64,000 bases of DNA from Scalesia atractyloides (GCA_947069175.1 CAMTDV010000003.1:82907014-82971013); one strand, 5' to 3'; shown: positions 11,693-23,919, counted from the stretch's first letter. The notes: a model not told the origin generated them from the sequence alone. Translations and numbers: made by a program.

Positions 11693-13600
11693 TGTAACAC
11701 CCCAGAATTATATATATATATATAATGTGTGCGTGTATGTATAAGTATGAATGTTGGTTAAATGGTGACAAGAATTATAACCTTAGTTAAAATACAAATA
11801 AAGTGTTAACTAGAAGATGTATATTTAGTTATAATGATAATAATCACCAAACATGAGGGACTAAACCTGAATAAGTGGGAAAGTGAGTTAATAAAACATA
11901 AATTAAAACACACACACGCATACACACATACACACTTCTAGTGTGTGTGTCGCCTGGATTGAAGAAGAAAGAAGGGAAACCCTACTTCCCACAAATTCAA
12001 CAAATTAGGAGTGATTAATAACAAAAATCTGATGCATGTGCTTTATTCCTTAGCCATTCAAGCTTCTTAAAAAAAAGGTAAGTTGAATTTTATGATTTGG
12101 TGGTTATTCATGAAGTGGGTTGTAATAATCCGAGAAGATTGAATGAAATTAAACATGGTTACTAGTTAGAATCATCATGTAGAAGATGAAATATTTTTGA
12201 ATATTAATTATCTTGATGATTGAAGTAAAATCCACTTATAGTAGTAGTATGATGAAATGTTATGATCATATAAGTGCAAGAAATTGAGTGTAATATTGAT
12301 GTATGATTGTGTCTGTAATAGAGAAGTTATGTATGAATCTGATGGAGAGTGAAAATTATGTGAGCTTAGTTGAATTGATAATCCATGATGTGAACTAGTG
12401 GAAATATGCATATAAAACTTGTACATTATGCCTTGTTAGTGGTACGCACGCCAAGTGTTTGGTAAAATGCCTTGACTTGAGATTCTAGATGAACATGATG
12501 CTAAATGACTAGAACTGGTTAAATGATAGTTGTTAACCTAATAATGTTAAAGAAAGGATGAAATAATGACGTGGGATTAAAGTATGTCGATTGTAAATTG
12601 TAGGCGTGAAAGAAGAAGGTCCGAGCAGCCGGAATCCCCAAAGTTCGCAAGATCGAGGTACGTTACTTGTACGTTGCATTCTTGTTTGTATATTAAGTCT
12701 AGCTGTAATGAATTGTCCAATCTTATTTTGGAGGGCCTATAGGCGCTATTGTTTCGACTAAAGATGTTGATAAGGAATTGACAATGAACTAAGAAGGTAA
12801 AAGTATGGTTCCGCGTTGACTCGTGATGAACGGGTCAACCGGACAAGGAATGGGTAAGTAAAAGTATGGTTTCGCGTTGACTCGTGATGAACGGGTCAAC
12901 CAGACAAGGAATGGGTAAGTAAAAGTAGGTTTCGCGTTGACTCGTGATGAACAGGTCAATCGGACAAGGAATGAGTAAGTAAAAATTACGATTCCGCGTT
13001 GACTTGTGATGAATGGGTCAACCGGACAAGAAATGAGAAAGTAAAAGTAAGATTCCGAGTTGACTTGTGATACGAGTCAACCGGGTAAGGTATGAATAGG
13101 TGAAAGTATGTTTTCCGCGTTGACTAATGTTGAATGGATCAACCGGATAATAACAAGAATGCAAAGGAATGAATTCGATTTACACCCTATTATGTGATTA
13201 ACCAAATAAGAAGGTGATATGTGTTTGGCTAATGAAATCGTTATAATTTGTTATAAGAATTGCTAACCAAACTTGTTGTGGTGTTTAGGTAAAACTTCTG
13301 CTTGATGATGCGACTCGCTTGGAACGAACATACTTTTGCTCTCTTTACGCTTTCGCAAGTAATTACGACAAACGGGTCAAACTACTTTTGGGTTGTAAAT
13401 GATGAAATTACTTTAAAAGTTTCTTTTGTAAGTAGATGAATTAACTCTAGTAATTAGTAGGTTAAAGTTGTGTTGTTTAAATATTTAGTAGACGTGTTGT
13501 CGTACTAAAAAGATAAGGGCATAATGGAAATTTTGGGTTATGTTTCCAAAAGTTTAAAATTCTTTAGTTTTTCAGTAATGAAAATAAGTTGGACGTTACA
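11693..13600 (+). mobile_element. Third LTR of the tandem chromovirus (LTR3)
   Basis: It opens TGTAACACCC and ends GGACGTTACA at 13,591-13,600. At about 1.9 kb it is longer than the middle LTR. The first 640 bp match the middle LTR; after 12,333 it departs and contains the segment missing there, a six-unit minisatellite, and an extra stretch of about 120 bp near 13,400-13,530. The terminal part (13,265-13,390 and 13,535-13,600) is again close to LTR1. This divergence is larger than that between the two internal regions. Confidence 0.8.
12799..13154 (+). repeat. 61-bp minisatellite, six units, inside LTR3
   Basis: The GTTGAC core recurs at about 12,815, 12,876, 12,936, 12,998, 13,059 and 13,119, that is every 60-62 bases. 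The best units carry GTTGACTC, a 9-11 base spacer, then CGGGTCAAC, so each holds an inverted pair of TTGAC cores. TTGAC(C/T) is the W-box recognised by WRKY factors. Units decay toward the 3' side. LTR1 and the middle LTR have single scattered versions only. Confidence 0.85.
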
Positions 13601-15072
13601 TTACATAGGTTACTTTTAAGACTTTTAAACATCTTAACAAGACTTGTTGGTGAATACTTGTACTTCCATGTTCTACATCAAACTTAAGGCTAAAATAAAG
13701 AACTTATTACTAACTCTTAGACTAGGGATGAAACAATCTTGAAGAAAAGAAAGAATAAGCTCCTAATACTTCCTATGCCTTGAGTCATCTTGTATCACCT
13801 TGTTTTAGCCTAAAGAACCCTTGGTTTAGTTTGTGTTGTGATATTTTTTCTTGTAAAGTGTGGAACTGATGTTCAAGGACCTTGGAATGTCTTATATTTC
13901 TCAACACTTAATATGTTCACAAAGTCAACAATGGCAATGCTTTGCAAAATCTCTATGGTAGGGTGGTGGGACCTCCTTGGAGTGGTGGATGATGAGGGAT
14001 GGGTGAGGTTTGGGTTTTTGAAAGTTGTTGAGTTATTTGAACATGTGATGTATATATTCATTAGATATTTTAGTCATTAGTATTAATTGGGTGTTTAGGA
14101 GGGCAATCTAGCATTAGGGTACTAATTAGGATCAACTAGTTTGTTTGGTGGGAAATGCTTAGTTGATGATTTGATGCTAAAATGGATATCAGTTGTGCAT
14201 ATAATTCGATTAGCATTTAAATAGGTGATTTTAACCGGTAATTATTATCTAAACGCTCTTAGGATTTTAATAACCCTTGATAGCACATTGTGATAATTCT
14301 TTGTTCCCATTGAGCATGTACTAGTAATCAGTTATAAGTCTCATTGCTTAGATTCGACAAACATAATACTTATGCGTTTTCCTGAAATTTTAGAATTGTA
14401 TACTTATTATATATAGTTTGTTATTCCTTGTTTTCATCGGACATGTAAATATAATGCCACTGTTATGTTGTTCTAGGCGTACCGGAACCGTCCTGACATA
14501 AATTGTTTAACCCAATAATTTAACAACGGTCACTAGAATTGTTTTCATCGTACCGCGACATGGCGAATAAAATCATGTTATATGCAAATGCTAGTGCATT
14601 TCCTAAACATTGCTAGACTTAGTGGACTCAATTAGTATATAATTAAGTCCTTATGCACGTAATTGTATCGTTAAACTGTGATTAAGTTGTACAGATTAAC
14701 CTAGAAATTTCTCTTTTGTCACAGAGAAAGATAAAGACAGCAATCTATCTGCATGTCTATACGTATATCTATATCTATATCTATGTAACAAATAATAAAA
14801 ACTACTTACGAAACTTGTCACCATTTTTAAACTATCCAATGTCCACCTCTCTCTTTATTAAATAAGGCTTATATGTATCATACATTTTGAACTGTTATGT
14901 TGTATAAAATAAGTTTGTAATGACAAAGATGGAACACATAAAATGAGATAGATGATCTCAGTTCCGATGTTTCGATAGTCCACTTTCTGTTGCAAGCTTA
15001 ATAAACATGCACTTTGGTTCAAACTTCACATTAAGAAACATGATTGAAATGATGGTTTTATTCTGTTACTTA
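13601..15072. other. Gene-free interval
   Basis: AT-rich DNA with no recognised gene. An 80-codon open stretch at 13,838-14,080 has no recognisable domain and also has an open antisense frame. A short TATC-type run is at about 14,760-14,785. This side would have been the distal 3' flank of the aldehyde oxidase gene before the Copia element inserted. Confidence 0.6.
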
Positions 15073-15194
15073 CAACTTACTCGTAATTACAAAGTTTACT
15101 ATTAATTAATAATAATACAAGATACATGTTTAACAACTTACTCGTAATTACAAAGTTTACTATTAATTAATAATAATACAAGATACATGTTTAA
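15073..15194. repeat. 61-bp exact tandem duplication
   Basis: Two head-to-tail copies (15,073-15,133 and 15,134-15,194) look identical, beginning CAACTTACTCG and ending CATGTTTAA. They lie 14 bp left of the Copia element, so they would be in or near the original 3' flank of aldehyde oxidase. They are unrelated to the 61-bp minisatellite in LTR3. Confidence 0.85.
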
Positions 15195-15203
15195 CGACAT
15201 GAA

Positions 15204-15208
15204 CAAAG
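15204..15208. repeat. Target-site duplication, left (CAAAG)
   Basis: CAAAG directly precedes the Copia LTR start and is repeated at 20,568-20,572 directly after the 3' LTR. Five bases is the usual Ty1/copia duplication length. Confidence 0.85.
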
Positions 15209-15635
15209 TGAAACACTAATCATACACATCCATGTCACAAGGGCTCATTAGTATATAGTATAAAATAGTTTTATAGGTAGTTATGAAGTACAGGCCAAAG
15301 GTGTAAAACTGAAAGGTTGTAACCAACTCCCTTAAGGAGTCGATGTGTATCCTTGGACACACCTCTTGATCGATCGGCATCCTCAAGGAAGAAGGGGACA
15401 CAACTTTTGACTCTAGAGACACACCTCTTTGCATACAATCTCAACCACAAGATCTAGAGACACGACTCTTCGTCAAAGGACACGCCTATTCACTCGCGTC
15501 CATTAGAAGCTATAAATAGGGATAGGTTTCTCTTTTGTAAATTGTTCATTACATTCCATTGTCTTCAGATTCAAGTTATATGAAAGTTTAGTTTATCATT
15601 TACGTTCTAAAGATCAAAGATCATTTTGGGCAACA
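15209..15635 (+). repeat. 5' LTR of the Copia element
   Basis: TG at 15,209 and CA at 15,634-15,635. A promoter-like CTATAAATAGG is at about 15,510-15,520. Short internal repeats of the type GGACACACCTCTT / GAGACACACCTCTT occur. Confidence 0.9.
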
Positions 15636-15637
15636 AT

Positions 15638-15649
15638 TGGTATCGGAGC
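15638..15649 (+). promoter_or_regulatory. Primer-binding site (initiator tRNA-Met type)
   Basis: TGGTATCGGAGC three bases after the LTR closely matches the TGGTATCAGAGC primer-binding site of plant retrotransposons, which pairs with the 3' end of initiator tRNA-Met. One mismatch. Confidence 0.85.
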
Positions 15650-15923
15650 ACCAGGTTCTAGGCGCATCGAATCGCACGGGTTTCGTGATCAGGTTTTATT
15701 ATTCTTTTCAATTCACAAGTTCAGTTTTATTTTTGGTTCTAGGGTATCGAACCAGGGGTTAGAAATCTACGTTTTGATTTCGGGTTTAGTGCGAATGTGA
15801 TAACTTACGATTTTTCGGTTACTACGCGTTGGAGTTTTATGTGGGTTAAGGATTAGAGGTTTAGTGAAACCAAGAAAATAAAGTTTATTGAAAAGGGAAG
15901 ATTGTTCGGTTAGAAGATATGTC

Positions 15924-16830
15924 ATGAGTAACCGGACCAACTCCACAAATTGTAATTCAAAAGGAGGGAAGTTCTCTTTCCCAGTTTTAATGTCCAATTT
16001 TGAAACTGACAAACTATACGGTTTGAGCAATTCACATCAAAACAATTTTAGAACCGAATGGATTTTGGGAAACGGTTGAACTGGCAAAAAATGCACAATC
16101 GGATGTTAAGAAAGATCAGTCGGCAATTGCTTATCTGTTCCAAGCGATACCGAAAGGTGTTGTATTGCAAGTTGCAAGACTAGAAAGGAAATTTGGGAAA
16201 ATTTGAAAACAAGATACGTTGGTGTTGATCGGGTATAAAAGGCTCGCTGGCATAAACTAATGTTAGAATTCGAATTAATGCAAATGAAAGAAGATGACAT
16301 TGTGGACTCTTTCACCGCAAAGATAAACAGTGTTATTACACGGGCAAGTGAATTAGGGACAACACTGAGTCAACCGAATCGGGTACGCAAACTCCTAAAT
16401 GTCGTATCAGACAAGTTCACTCAGATTATCACCTCCATGGAACAATACTCTGATCTAGACTCCATGACGTTAGAAGAAGCAATCGAAAGGTTAAAGACTT
16501 ACGAGAAAATGTAAGGTTAAAGAAAGGAAGCCCAGGAGATAGCCAAGATAGATTGATGTTTACACATCATGACAACAACTCAGGCGGAGGAAGACAGTTT
16601 GGAAACCGCGGACGTGGCAGGTCCAATCAACCGTGCGGAAATTGGCGAGACAATGAAGACAAGCAAAGCACTAAGAATGAAGGATCTTCATACAGACCTA
16701 GAGGTAGAAATTCTAGGAATTGGAGGAAGTTTGGAAGGAACCAAACAGACACAAGCAAGATCCAATGCTTCAAGTGTCAAAAGTTAGGACACTTTAAGAA
16801 ATACTGTCTCAAGAAAGATGTTGTACAAGA
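15924..16830 (+). pseudogene. Copia gag region (broken)
   Basis: Gag begins near ATG 15,924 with FPVLMSNFETD, then changes frame near 16,018 and continues to about 16,205 as a Copia-type gag domain (an in-frame TGA is near 16,025). A further part (16,260-16,514) holds LLNVVSDKF and MTLEEAIERL before TAA. The third part, in another frame from 16,553, is glycine/arginine rich and carries a CCHC zinc knuckle (CFKCQKLGHFKKYC, about 16,766-16,807). Gag would coat the element RNA; here it is split among three frames. Confidence 0.8.
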
Positions 16831-17359
16831 ACAATCAAATCTCGTTGAGGAAGACGAAGCACCAGTATTGCTAATGGCAATACAAGAAGAAAACGTTGCT
16901 CAAGAAAGGGTTCCACGAAACGAAAAATGCATAGAACCAGCAAGGTACGCCACAAAAGATGAAAGTCTATGGTACTTAGACAACGTGGCAAGCAACCACA
17001 TGACAGGTGTGCGAAGTCACTTCAGAGAGTTAGATGAAAAGGTGGTGGGGCAAGTACGTTTCGGTGACGTGTCGCACGTAGAGATTAAAGGCACAGGTTC
17101 AATACTATTGGATTGTCTGAACCAAGAACATAAGATTGTTTCTCAAGTATATTACATTCCAAGTCTAAAAAGCAACATATTGAGCCTCAGACAACTGACG
17201 GAAATTGGTTGCAAAGTAGTTATGGACGGAGACTTATTAACACTATGCGACAGAAATAGAAAGTTACTAATGCGAGTCAGGAGAATGAAGAACAGGCTGT
17301 ATAAAGTAAAATTGAAGATTGGTAGGTCAATCTGCCTGCTCTCAAAACATAAGATTTAG
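16831..17359 (+). pseudogene. Copia protease region with altered active site
   Basis: The frame runs on from the zinc knuckle to a retropepsin region (WYLDNVASNHMTG, aspartate codon at about 16,979). The usual D-S/T-G catalytic triad is DNV here, so the active site is damaged although the flanking ASNHMTG and the later LKSNILSLRQL part are conserved. The frame ends in TAG at 17,357-17,359. Confidence 0.8.
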
Positions 17360-18060
17360 CATGGTTATGGCACGCAAGGTTAGGCTATTTACATTTCGAT
17401 GCTATTAAAGAAATGACTCGAAAGAACTTGGTACATGGAGTTCCTCAAATAAGTCATGCTAGTCAAGTATGTGACACATGCTTATTAGGAAAACATACTA
17501 GGACACCATTTCCAAATCAGACGAAATTCAGATCCTTAAAACCTCTGGATTTAGTCTATGGAGATTTGTGTGGTCCTATATCCCCACCAACACATGCTGG
17601 GAAGAAGTACATACTTCTATTTGTAATCGATTGCACTCACTACATGTGGGCATATCTACTAACTTCTAAGGATCAAGCATTCAAAAGTTTCAAGCAATTC
17701 AAGGAAAAGGTGGAGACATAAACTCGCACCAAGTTAAAGATGTTAAGGATGAATAAAGGAGGTGACGTCGGCTGAATTCAACAAGTATTGCAAAGACAAC
17801 GACATAGCAAGACAGCTTACAGCGTTATATTCCCTATAGCAAAATGGAGTAGTTGAAAGAAGGAACAGGAGGATGTTGTCAACTACTCGTAGTATGCTAA
17901 AGGCAATGAACATGCCACATAATTTTTGGGGTGAAGCAATAAGACATATGATATACGTATTAAACTGGATTCCAACGAAAGTTTTGGTGTACAAGACCTC
18001 GTATGAAGCTTTGAAAGAAGAAAGCCGAATCTGGAACATCTAAAGGTTTTTGGCTGCACA
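17360..18060 (+). pseudogene. Copia integrase (broken)
   Basis: The pre-integrase zinc domain (WHARLGYLHF, then CDTCLLGKHTRTPFP) and the core (LDLVYGDLCGPI, KYILLFVID) are readable up to TAA at 17,719-17,721. The remainder to about 18,060 (HNFWGEAI, then NWIP) is interrupted by several stops and frame changes. Confidence 0.8.
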
Positions 18061-19460
18061 GCATATGCTAAGGTATTACCACTTCAATAAAAGAAGTTAG
18101 ATGATAGCAGTGCACCTATGATATATCTTGGAATAGAAGAAGGATCAAATGATTATAAATTATATGATCCGACGAAGAACAAGATATGTGTCGGTAGAGA
18201 TGTAAAGTTCATGGAAGGTCAACCATGGAACTGGGATAGTTATATGGAAACGGTAGATTCAGAGAATCCCGAATGGACGAAATTTGTCATTCAAGAAGAT
18301 TACAACCCACAAGAGTTAGAAGAAAATGCACCAAGTAGTCCAGATAATAGCGGGCCACATCATGAAGTTTCAAGAGTAGATCAGACAGAAGAACCAGACT
18401 CCTATGTAATCCCGCCAGTACATTCGTACAATCAGAACTCATCAGGAAGTTCAAGCAGATTATCAAGTAGAGGTCCATCTACATTTGAAAGTACAACAGG
18501 GAGTATTAGTGATACTCCAGTAAAACTGAGAAGTCTCGAAGAACTATACGAAGAGACGGAGGAAATTCAAGTAGATCCACAAGAATTACTATTTGCTAAA
18601 GAAGAACCAAGGAATTACAAGGAAGCATCTGGTGATAAAAATGGATTGAAGCAATGAAGGCTGAGTTAGACCCAATAAACAAGAATAACACTTGGAGATT
18701 GACAAAGTTGCCAAGAGATCACAAGGCAATAGGTTTAAAGTGGGTATTCAAGACTAAGAAAGATGCAAATGGTGAAGTCGTTAGATACAAAGCAAGGCTG
18801 GTAGAAAAAGGATATGTTCAGCAACATGGAATAGATTTTGATGAAGTATTTGCACCAGTAGCACACATAGAGACAATTCGACTTATGTTGGCTTTAGCAG
18901 CATATTAAGGTTGGGAGGTACATCACTTAGACGTGAAATCTGCATTCTTACACGAAGATCTCAAGGAGGAAGTCTATGTCTCACAACTGGAAGGATTTGT
19001 AAAGCCAAAAGATGAAGGAAAGGTTTACAAACTATAAAAAGCTCTGGATAGATTGAGACAAGCACCACTTCTTGGAACACGAAGTTAGATCAAACCCTAA
19101 AGTGACTAACTTCAAGAAGTGCACTTTAGAACAAACAATCTATACAAGGACGAGTAAGACTTCTACACCGATAGCGAAGTCTATGTTGATGATTTGATAG
19201 TCACTAGAACATCAAGAAGGAGATAGATATTTTCAAGTCTCAGATGGAGAATAAGTTTGAAATGAGCGATCTAGCCTTGCTAGCATATTATCTGGGAATA
19301 GAAGTTATTCAAGCAGGGGGTGAGACAACCATCAAGAAGACATGCTATATTAACAAGATACTCAAAGACGATGATATGTTAACCTGCAACGACACAAAGA
19401 TTCCAATGAATCCAGGAACACAGTTGACAAAGACTGAAGAATGAGATCTAGTATATGCAA
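18061..19460 (+). pseudogene. Copia reverse transcriptase (broken)
   Basis: A linker (18,118-18,657), rich in Ser, Pro and acidic residues, leads into RT: NNTWRLTKLPRDHKAIGLKW, YKARLVEKGY, FDEVFAPVA (18,654-18,908), then TAA. The next parts, HHLDVKSAFLH and VYVDDLIVT (about 18,915-19,205), are in other frames and the region between is damaged. A further open part (19,244-19,444) carries LAYYLGIEV. Confidence 0.85.
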
Positions 19461-20100
19461 CACATTACAGAAGCCTGATAGGTTCTCTCGGGTACTTACT
19501 GCATACAAGGCCAGATCTATGTTACCCAGTCAGTCTGCTTAGTAGAATCATGCAAGAACCAAAGGAGCAACACTTGAAAGCAGTGAAGCAAGTACTACGT
19601 TATATCATAGGAACTAAAGAGCATGTAATCATATACTAGAAGCAAAGAGGATGTAAGATCATAGGTTATAGTGATAGCAGTTATGGTGTTAACACAGGCA
19701 AATGAAAAGGTACAACTGCTCTTGTATTCTACCTTGAAGAATCACCTATAACCTGGTGCACACAGAAGCAATAGACAGTGGCTTTATCATCATGTGAATC
19801 AGAATTCATAACAACCACTACAGCAACATGCCAGGTACTATGGCTTAAAAGATTGTTAAGTGAAGTTACAGGCTGGAAGGAAGAGAAGATAACACTAAGG
19901 GTGGATAATGTTTCAGCAATAGCACTTATGAGGAATCCGGTCTTTCACAGAAGAAGCAAGCACATTAATACACGCTACCACTTCATAAGGGAATGAGTGG
20001 AGAACGAATACATCAATGTGGAACACATCAGTGAGAATTACAACGGGCAAACATACTAACAAAGACACTAGCAAGGGCCAAGTTTGCTACAATGCGAGAA
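19461..20100 (+). pseudogene. Copia RNase H (broken)
   Basis: RNase H is recognised by RPDLCYPVSLLS, YSDSSYGV and, in the open part 19,778-19,996, ALSSCESEF, LRVDNVSAIALMRNP, and HRRSKHINTRYHFIRE. Stops occur before (for example near 19,637 and 19,771) and after. Confidence 0.85.
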
Positions 20101-20145
20101 CTACTTGGAGTTCAAGATCTACAATAACTCAAGGATGTTCATGAT

Positions 20146-20567
20146 TGAAACGCTAATCATACACATCTATACCACAAGGGCTAATTAGTATATAGTATAA
20201 AGTAGTTATGTTGGTAGTTATGAAGTATAGGGACCGAAGGTGTAAAACTAAAAGATTGTAACCGACTCCCTTAAGGAATTGATGTGTCACCTTGGACACA
20301 CCTCTTGATCGATCGACATCCTTAAAGAAGGAATGGGACACAATTTTTGACTCTAGAGACACACCTCTTCATATACAATCTCAACCACAAGATCTAGAGA
20401 CATGACTCTTCGTCAAAGGACACATCTATTCACTCGCATCCATTAGAAACTATAAATAGGGATAGATTTCTCATTCGTAAATTGTTCATTACATTCCATT
20501 GTATTAGATTCAAGTTATATGAAAGTTTAGTTTATCATAGAGAGATCAAAGATCAATTTGGGCAACA
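20146..20567 (+). repeat. 3' LTR of the Copia element
   Basis: TG at 20,146 and CAACA ending at 20,567, aligned along its length with 15,209-15,635 but with many substitutions and a deletion of about five bases near its end. Confidence 0.9.
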
Positions 20568-20572
20568 CAAAG
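20568..20572. repeat. Target-site duplication, right (CAAAG)
   Basis: Matches 15,204-15,208. The sequence after it is the native 3' flank of the aldehyde oxidase gene. Confidence 0.85.
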
Positions 20573-23500
20573 AGCCTTGTATCAACAATACATACTGTGT
20601 TTACGATCTAGACGACAAGCTCTGAAGGTAGAACTCAACATTATCAAGCCCACACAGTGTTTTCACCACTGGCATTGAAGCAGGAACATCTAACTCGAAA
20701 AACGAATCAGCACCGTTTAACCCCTTCCAGGAATCAAGTTGATTTTTTGCTTCTTTGATGGCGGCTCTAGTTGCACAATGAACCGAAGCTGCAAGAAGCA
20801 ATGGTGGCTCACCAGAAGCTGCATGTCACATGAACAAAAACATTCAGTTATGGAACTTGATCATTGATTTATGATAACTTTTAAACCAAAACAAGAAGAT
20901 AATGTACCTTTTGAAGAAAGAACGCGGTCTTTGTGATGTCCGCTGTTAAGTATGTGCACATTTAGTTGTTTGGGAATGGTGTCAATTGTGGGTATCTTGT
21001 ATGTCCATGTGCTATCCGCAACCACCAAACCATCAGAGTTTGTAAGATATTCTTCAAGCATGAAAAACCCGATTCCTTGCACAAAAGCCCCTTCAACCTA
21101 TAATAATTGACATGTAACTAATCATATAACATGAAGTCACGAATTGTGGAGTATGCGTTCATATTGAGCCGGGTCCAATGGGACTTGGCCCATCCAGTCC
21201 GGCCCATTAGGATTGGCGCAAGATCCCTATATTAAGAGACAAGATTGGGAAACTTGTAGAGGATACCCTTGTTTTGATCCCGGTACAATGGTTTTCACCT
21301 ACCCTGGCCGGCCCATTATAAAGAGACTTAGCCCATTGGATAAGAGGTCCTCTTTCTACTTTTCAATCTTATTTTTTCTAAATATAAGAAATTAGTTGAA
21401 ATGCAATGTTTATTCATCTCAACTGAAAAATAAAAAAAAAATATGTACAAATCATATCTTACATATCTATTGAACATATCTATAGGTTATATTACCTACA
21501 TATATATACAGACACTCATAATTTACTTTCATACGTCTACGCGAGATACATCTATACAAACATACTGATTTTGCCATCAGAGTGTCTTAGGGGCTTTGGC
21601 CATGGGACCAAAAAAGGTTGTTGATGTTGACAACCTTTATTACGGCTCATGAAGACGACTAATGACACTGTACCACCGCCGAGACGACTCTGAACAAGAA
21701 GACTCTTGTAGCAACATAAAACATAAATCATTAATTATTATGAACACAAACCTGTCCCAAATCCACAGCAGGATTCAAGCTCTGTCCACAATCATATATG
21801 ATGTCTGTTTGCAACATTTTGGTTTCTCCAGTCAAAAGATTTACTTCCACCTGTTTTTTCCAACATAATAGCATCACATATAAACAACTAAACGACGATT
21901 ATATTGGTCACGGAACTTAATTACCTCACTAACTGCCGCACCGTAATTAATGTAACTCATAGATGTAAACTCAGGTACAAAAAATGAACTTGCTGATAAG
22001 TTCACCGATTGTACACCCGCCTGCATGATAAGTAACTCCCAATTAACCGAACCCATTTGTTCTTTCACTTTTTCCTTCAATGACGCAAGTCTTTCAACCA
22101 ACACATTGCAGCAAAGTCTAATAGCTTCACAGCTTGCCTCAGAGGTTGTACTTCCAGCTGTAATCCCGCCTTGAACCATACTCAAACTGTCCGCTTGTAT
22201 GACCCGAACCTTCTCCAAGAGCCCATCGGTTCCGTCACACTGAACCGCACTTAGACCGTATGCAGTCATTTGTTTAACCTTGGTCCATAGACCCTGACCC
22301 AACTCAATACCACCAACTTCAACCACAACCGAACCATCCTGTAATATACTCACTCTACCAGGTGTCGCTCTCAATGACACGTTCTGCAGAATGGGAATCC
22401 GAGAAATACCCTTTTTACGCCATATATTGCTTTTATTAAACTTGTTTACCATTTCAACTCTAGTGTCGAAGTTTGAAGATTTCATTAACTTATCCCATAT
22501 GGTAGGTAAAGTATACTCTAAAGGGTCACCAGCACTATTACCATAGAATAACTTCAAGCTATCATAATTGTGAAAGTTCATCTCCCTAACCAACCCGACA
22601 TCTAATGAAAGAGGAGTCGCAACGTGTTCTATAATTGCTTCGGCTATATACGATCCTTGCACTTCTCCTGGGGCCCGCATTGCGGATTTACTAGAATGGT
22701 TGGTTTTACATAATTTAATGTCAAATGACAAGGCACCAAAATTGTATTTCTTGATTGAACCAACGAAATTCAATGGTATTATAGGGCTAACATCTATTGA
22801 CATCCCAGCATTGATTAAAACATCAAGATGTAGGGCTGTGATTTTCCCGTTAGATTTGAATCCAATCGTGTAATATATCTTCATTGGATGTCTTCCTCCT
22901 GCCAATATCATGTCGGTTTTTCGATTTACATATGTTCTTACAGGACGGCGTAGTTTGTATGCTGCAATTGTGCATGCTGCCGCAACCTATATTATCAATA
23001 TTAGTAACAAAACGCAAAATTATCATGATGAAAAACTGGTAGTATAAATGTATAATAATTGTTACTCACGGACGTAGCTTTAATAGCCTTTCCACCAAAA
23101 CCACCACCAACCCGTCTTGTAATCACACGGACATTGTGTTCAGGAATATTAAGACACCGGGAAATGACACTTTGTGCCGATTCTGGGGCCTGAATGGAAC
23201 TATAAACCACCATGCAGTTGTCTTCATCTGGGACAGCTAATGCTGTTTGTGATTCCATATAGAAATAGTATTGTGATGGAAGTTTGATCTGAATAGCAAT
23301 TACAAATAAAGAAGTGAATAATTAAAAAGAATAATGCCCCCAAAAAATATACTTTTAGATAAAATACCTCAGCAGAGTGAATTTGGTGATCAGATTCAGC
23401 CATTCCCTTTGAGAAGTCACCAACTTGTGACGGAGTTAATAACGATGGGACTTCAAAAAAGCTTGACTTCTCGACTGCTTGTTCAACAGTTAATATAGGT

Positions 23501-23919
23501 GGTTCTACGTCTTCAATATCATAATCAACCACGGCTGTCTCCGCTGCCATGTCAGCATTCTTCTGTGTCTCTGCAACCTTAAAAACTTTGTTTCTTTAAA
23601 ATTATGTGCATTCAACATGACTTTCATCAAAAAAATAAACAGATATAATATTTAAGAGAATTAAAATACCGCAAATGCTATAAGCTGGCCAGCACACTGA
23701 GTAAGTTCATTAGAGAATAATGGGTCTGTACCAAAAATATTTATGGCCCCTATATTATCACCTCCCTTTGGAATATCTTGAAATTAACAACAGAGTTGAC
23801 ATCTTTTTCAGACTTCAGTTTAATGCTTTTTACCCGTGCCAAAGGTTTGGTGCTGTAAACGAATGCTCCATGAAGGCAGTTCAAAGGTGAAGGAATGTCG
23901 TCTACGAATACTGCTCCAC

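Larger units (their letters stand above)
6277..12333 (+). repeat. Tandem duplication, unit B (6.05 kb)
   Basis: This is the downstream repeat of unit A. It starts at the hybrid junction in the middle LTR and ends at 12,333, where the third LTR stops matching the middle one. It is slightly shorter than unit A because of the shorter TA run, and it carries two one-base insertions near the integrase end that copy A lacks. Confidence 0.9.
15209..20567 (+). mobile_element. Ty1/copia retrotransposon, complete but decayed
   Basis: This 5359-bp element has two LTRs of 427 and 422 bp, a tRNA-Met-type primer-binding site, and gag, protease, integrase, reverse transcriptase, RNase H in Copia order. CAAAG flanks both sides. 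The LTRs differ by very roughly a tenth by eye, so insertion is not recent. Numerous stops and frameshifts break the polyprotein. It sits 33 bp beyond the stop codon of aldehyde oxidase, in the opposite orientation, so it lies in that gene's 3' untranslated or downstream sequence. Confidence 0.92.

Noticed and set aside
13838..14080. 80-codon plus-strand frame
   Set aside because: No recognisable family, and an antisense frame is open over the same bases; judged chance.
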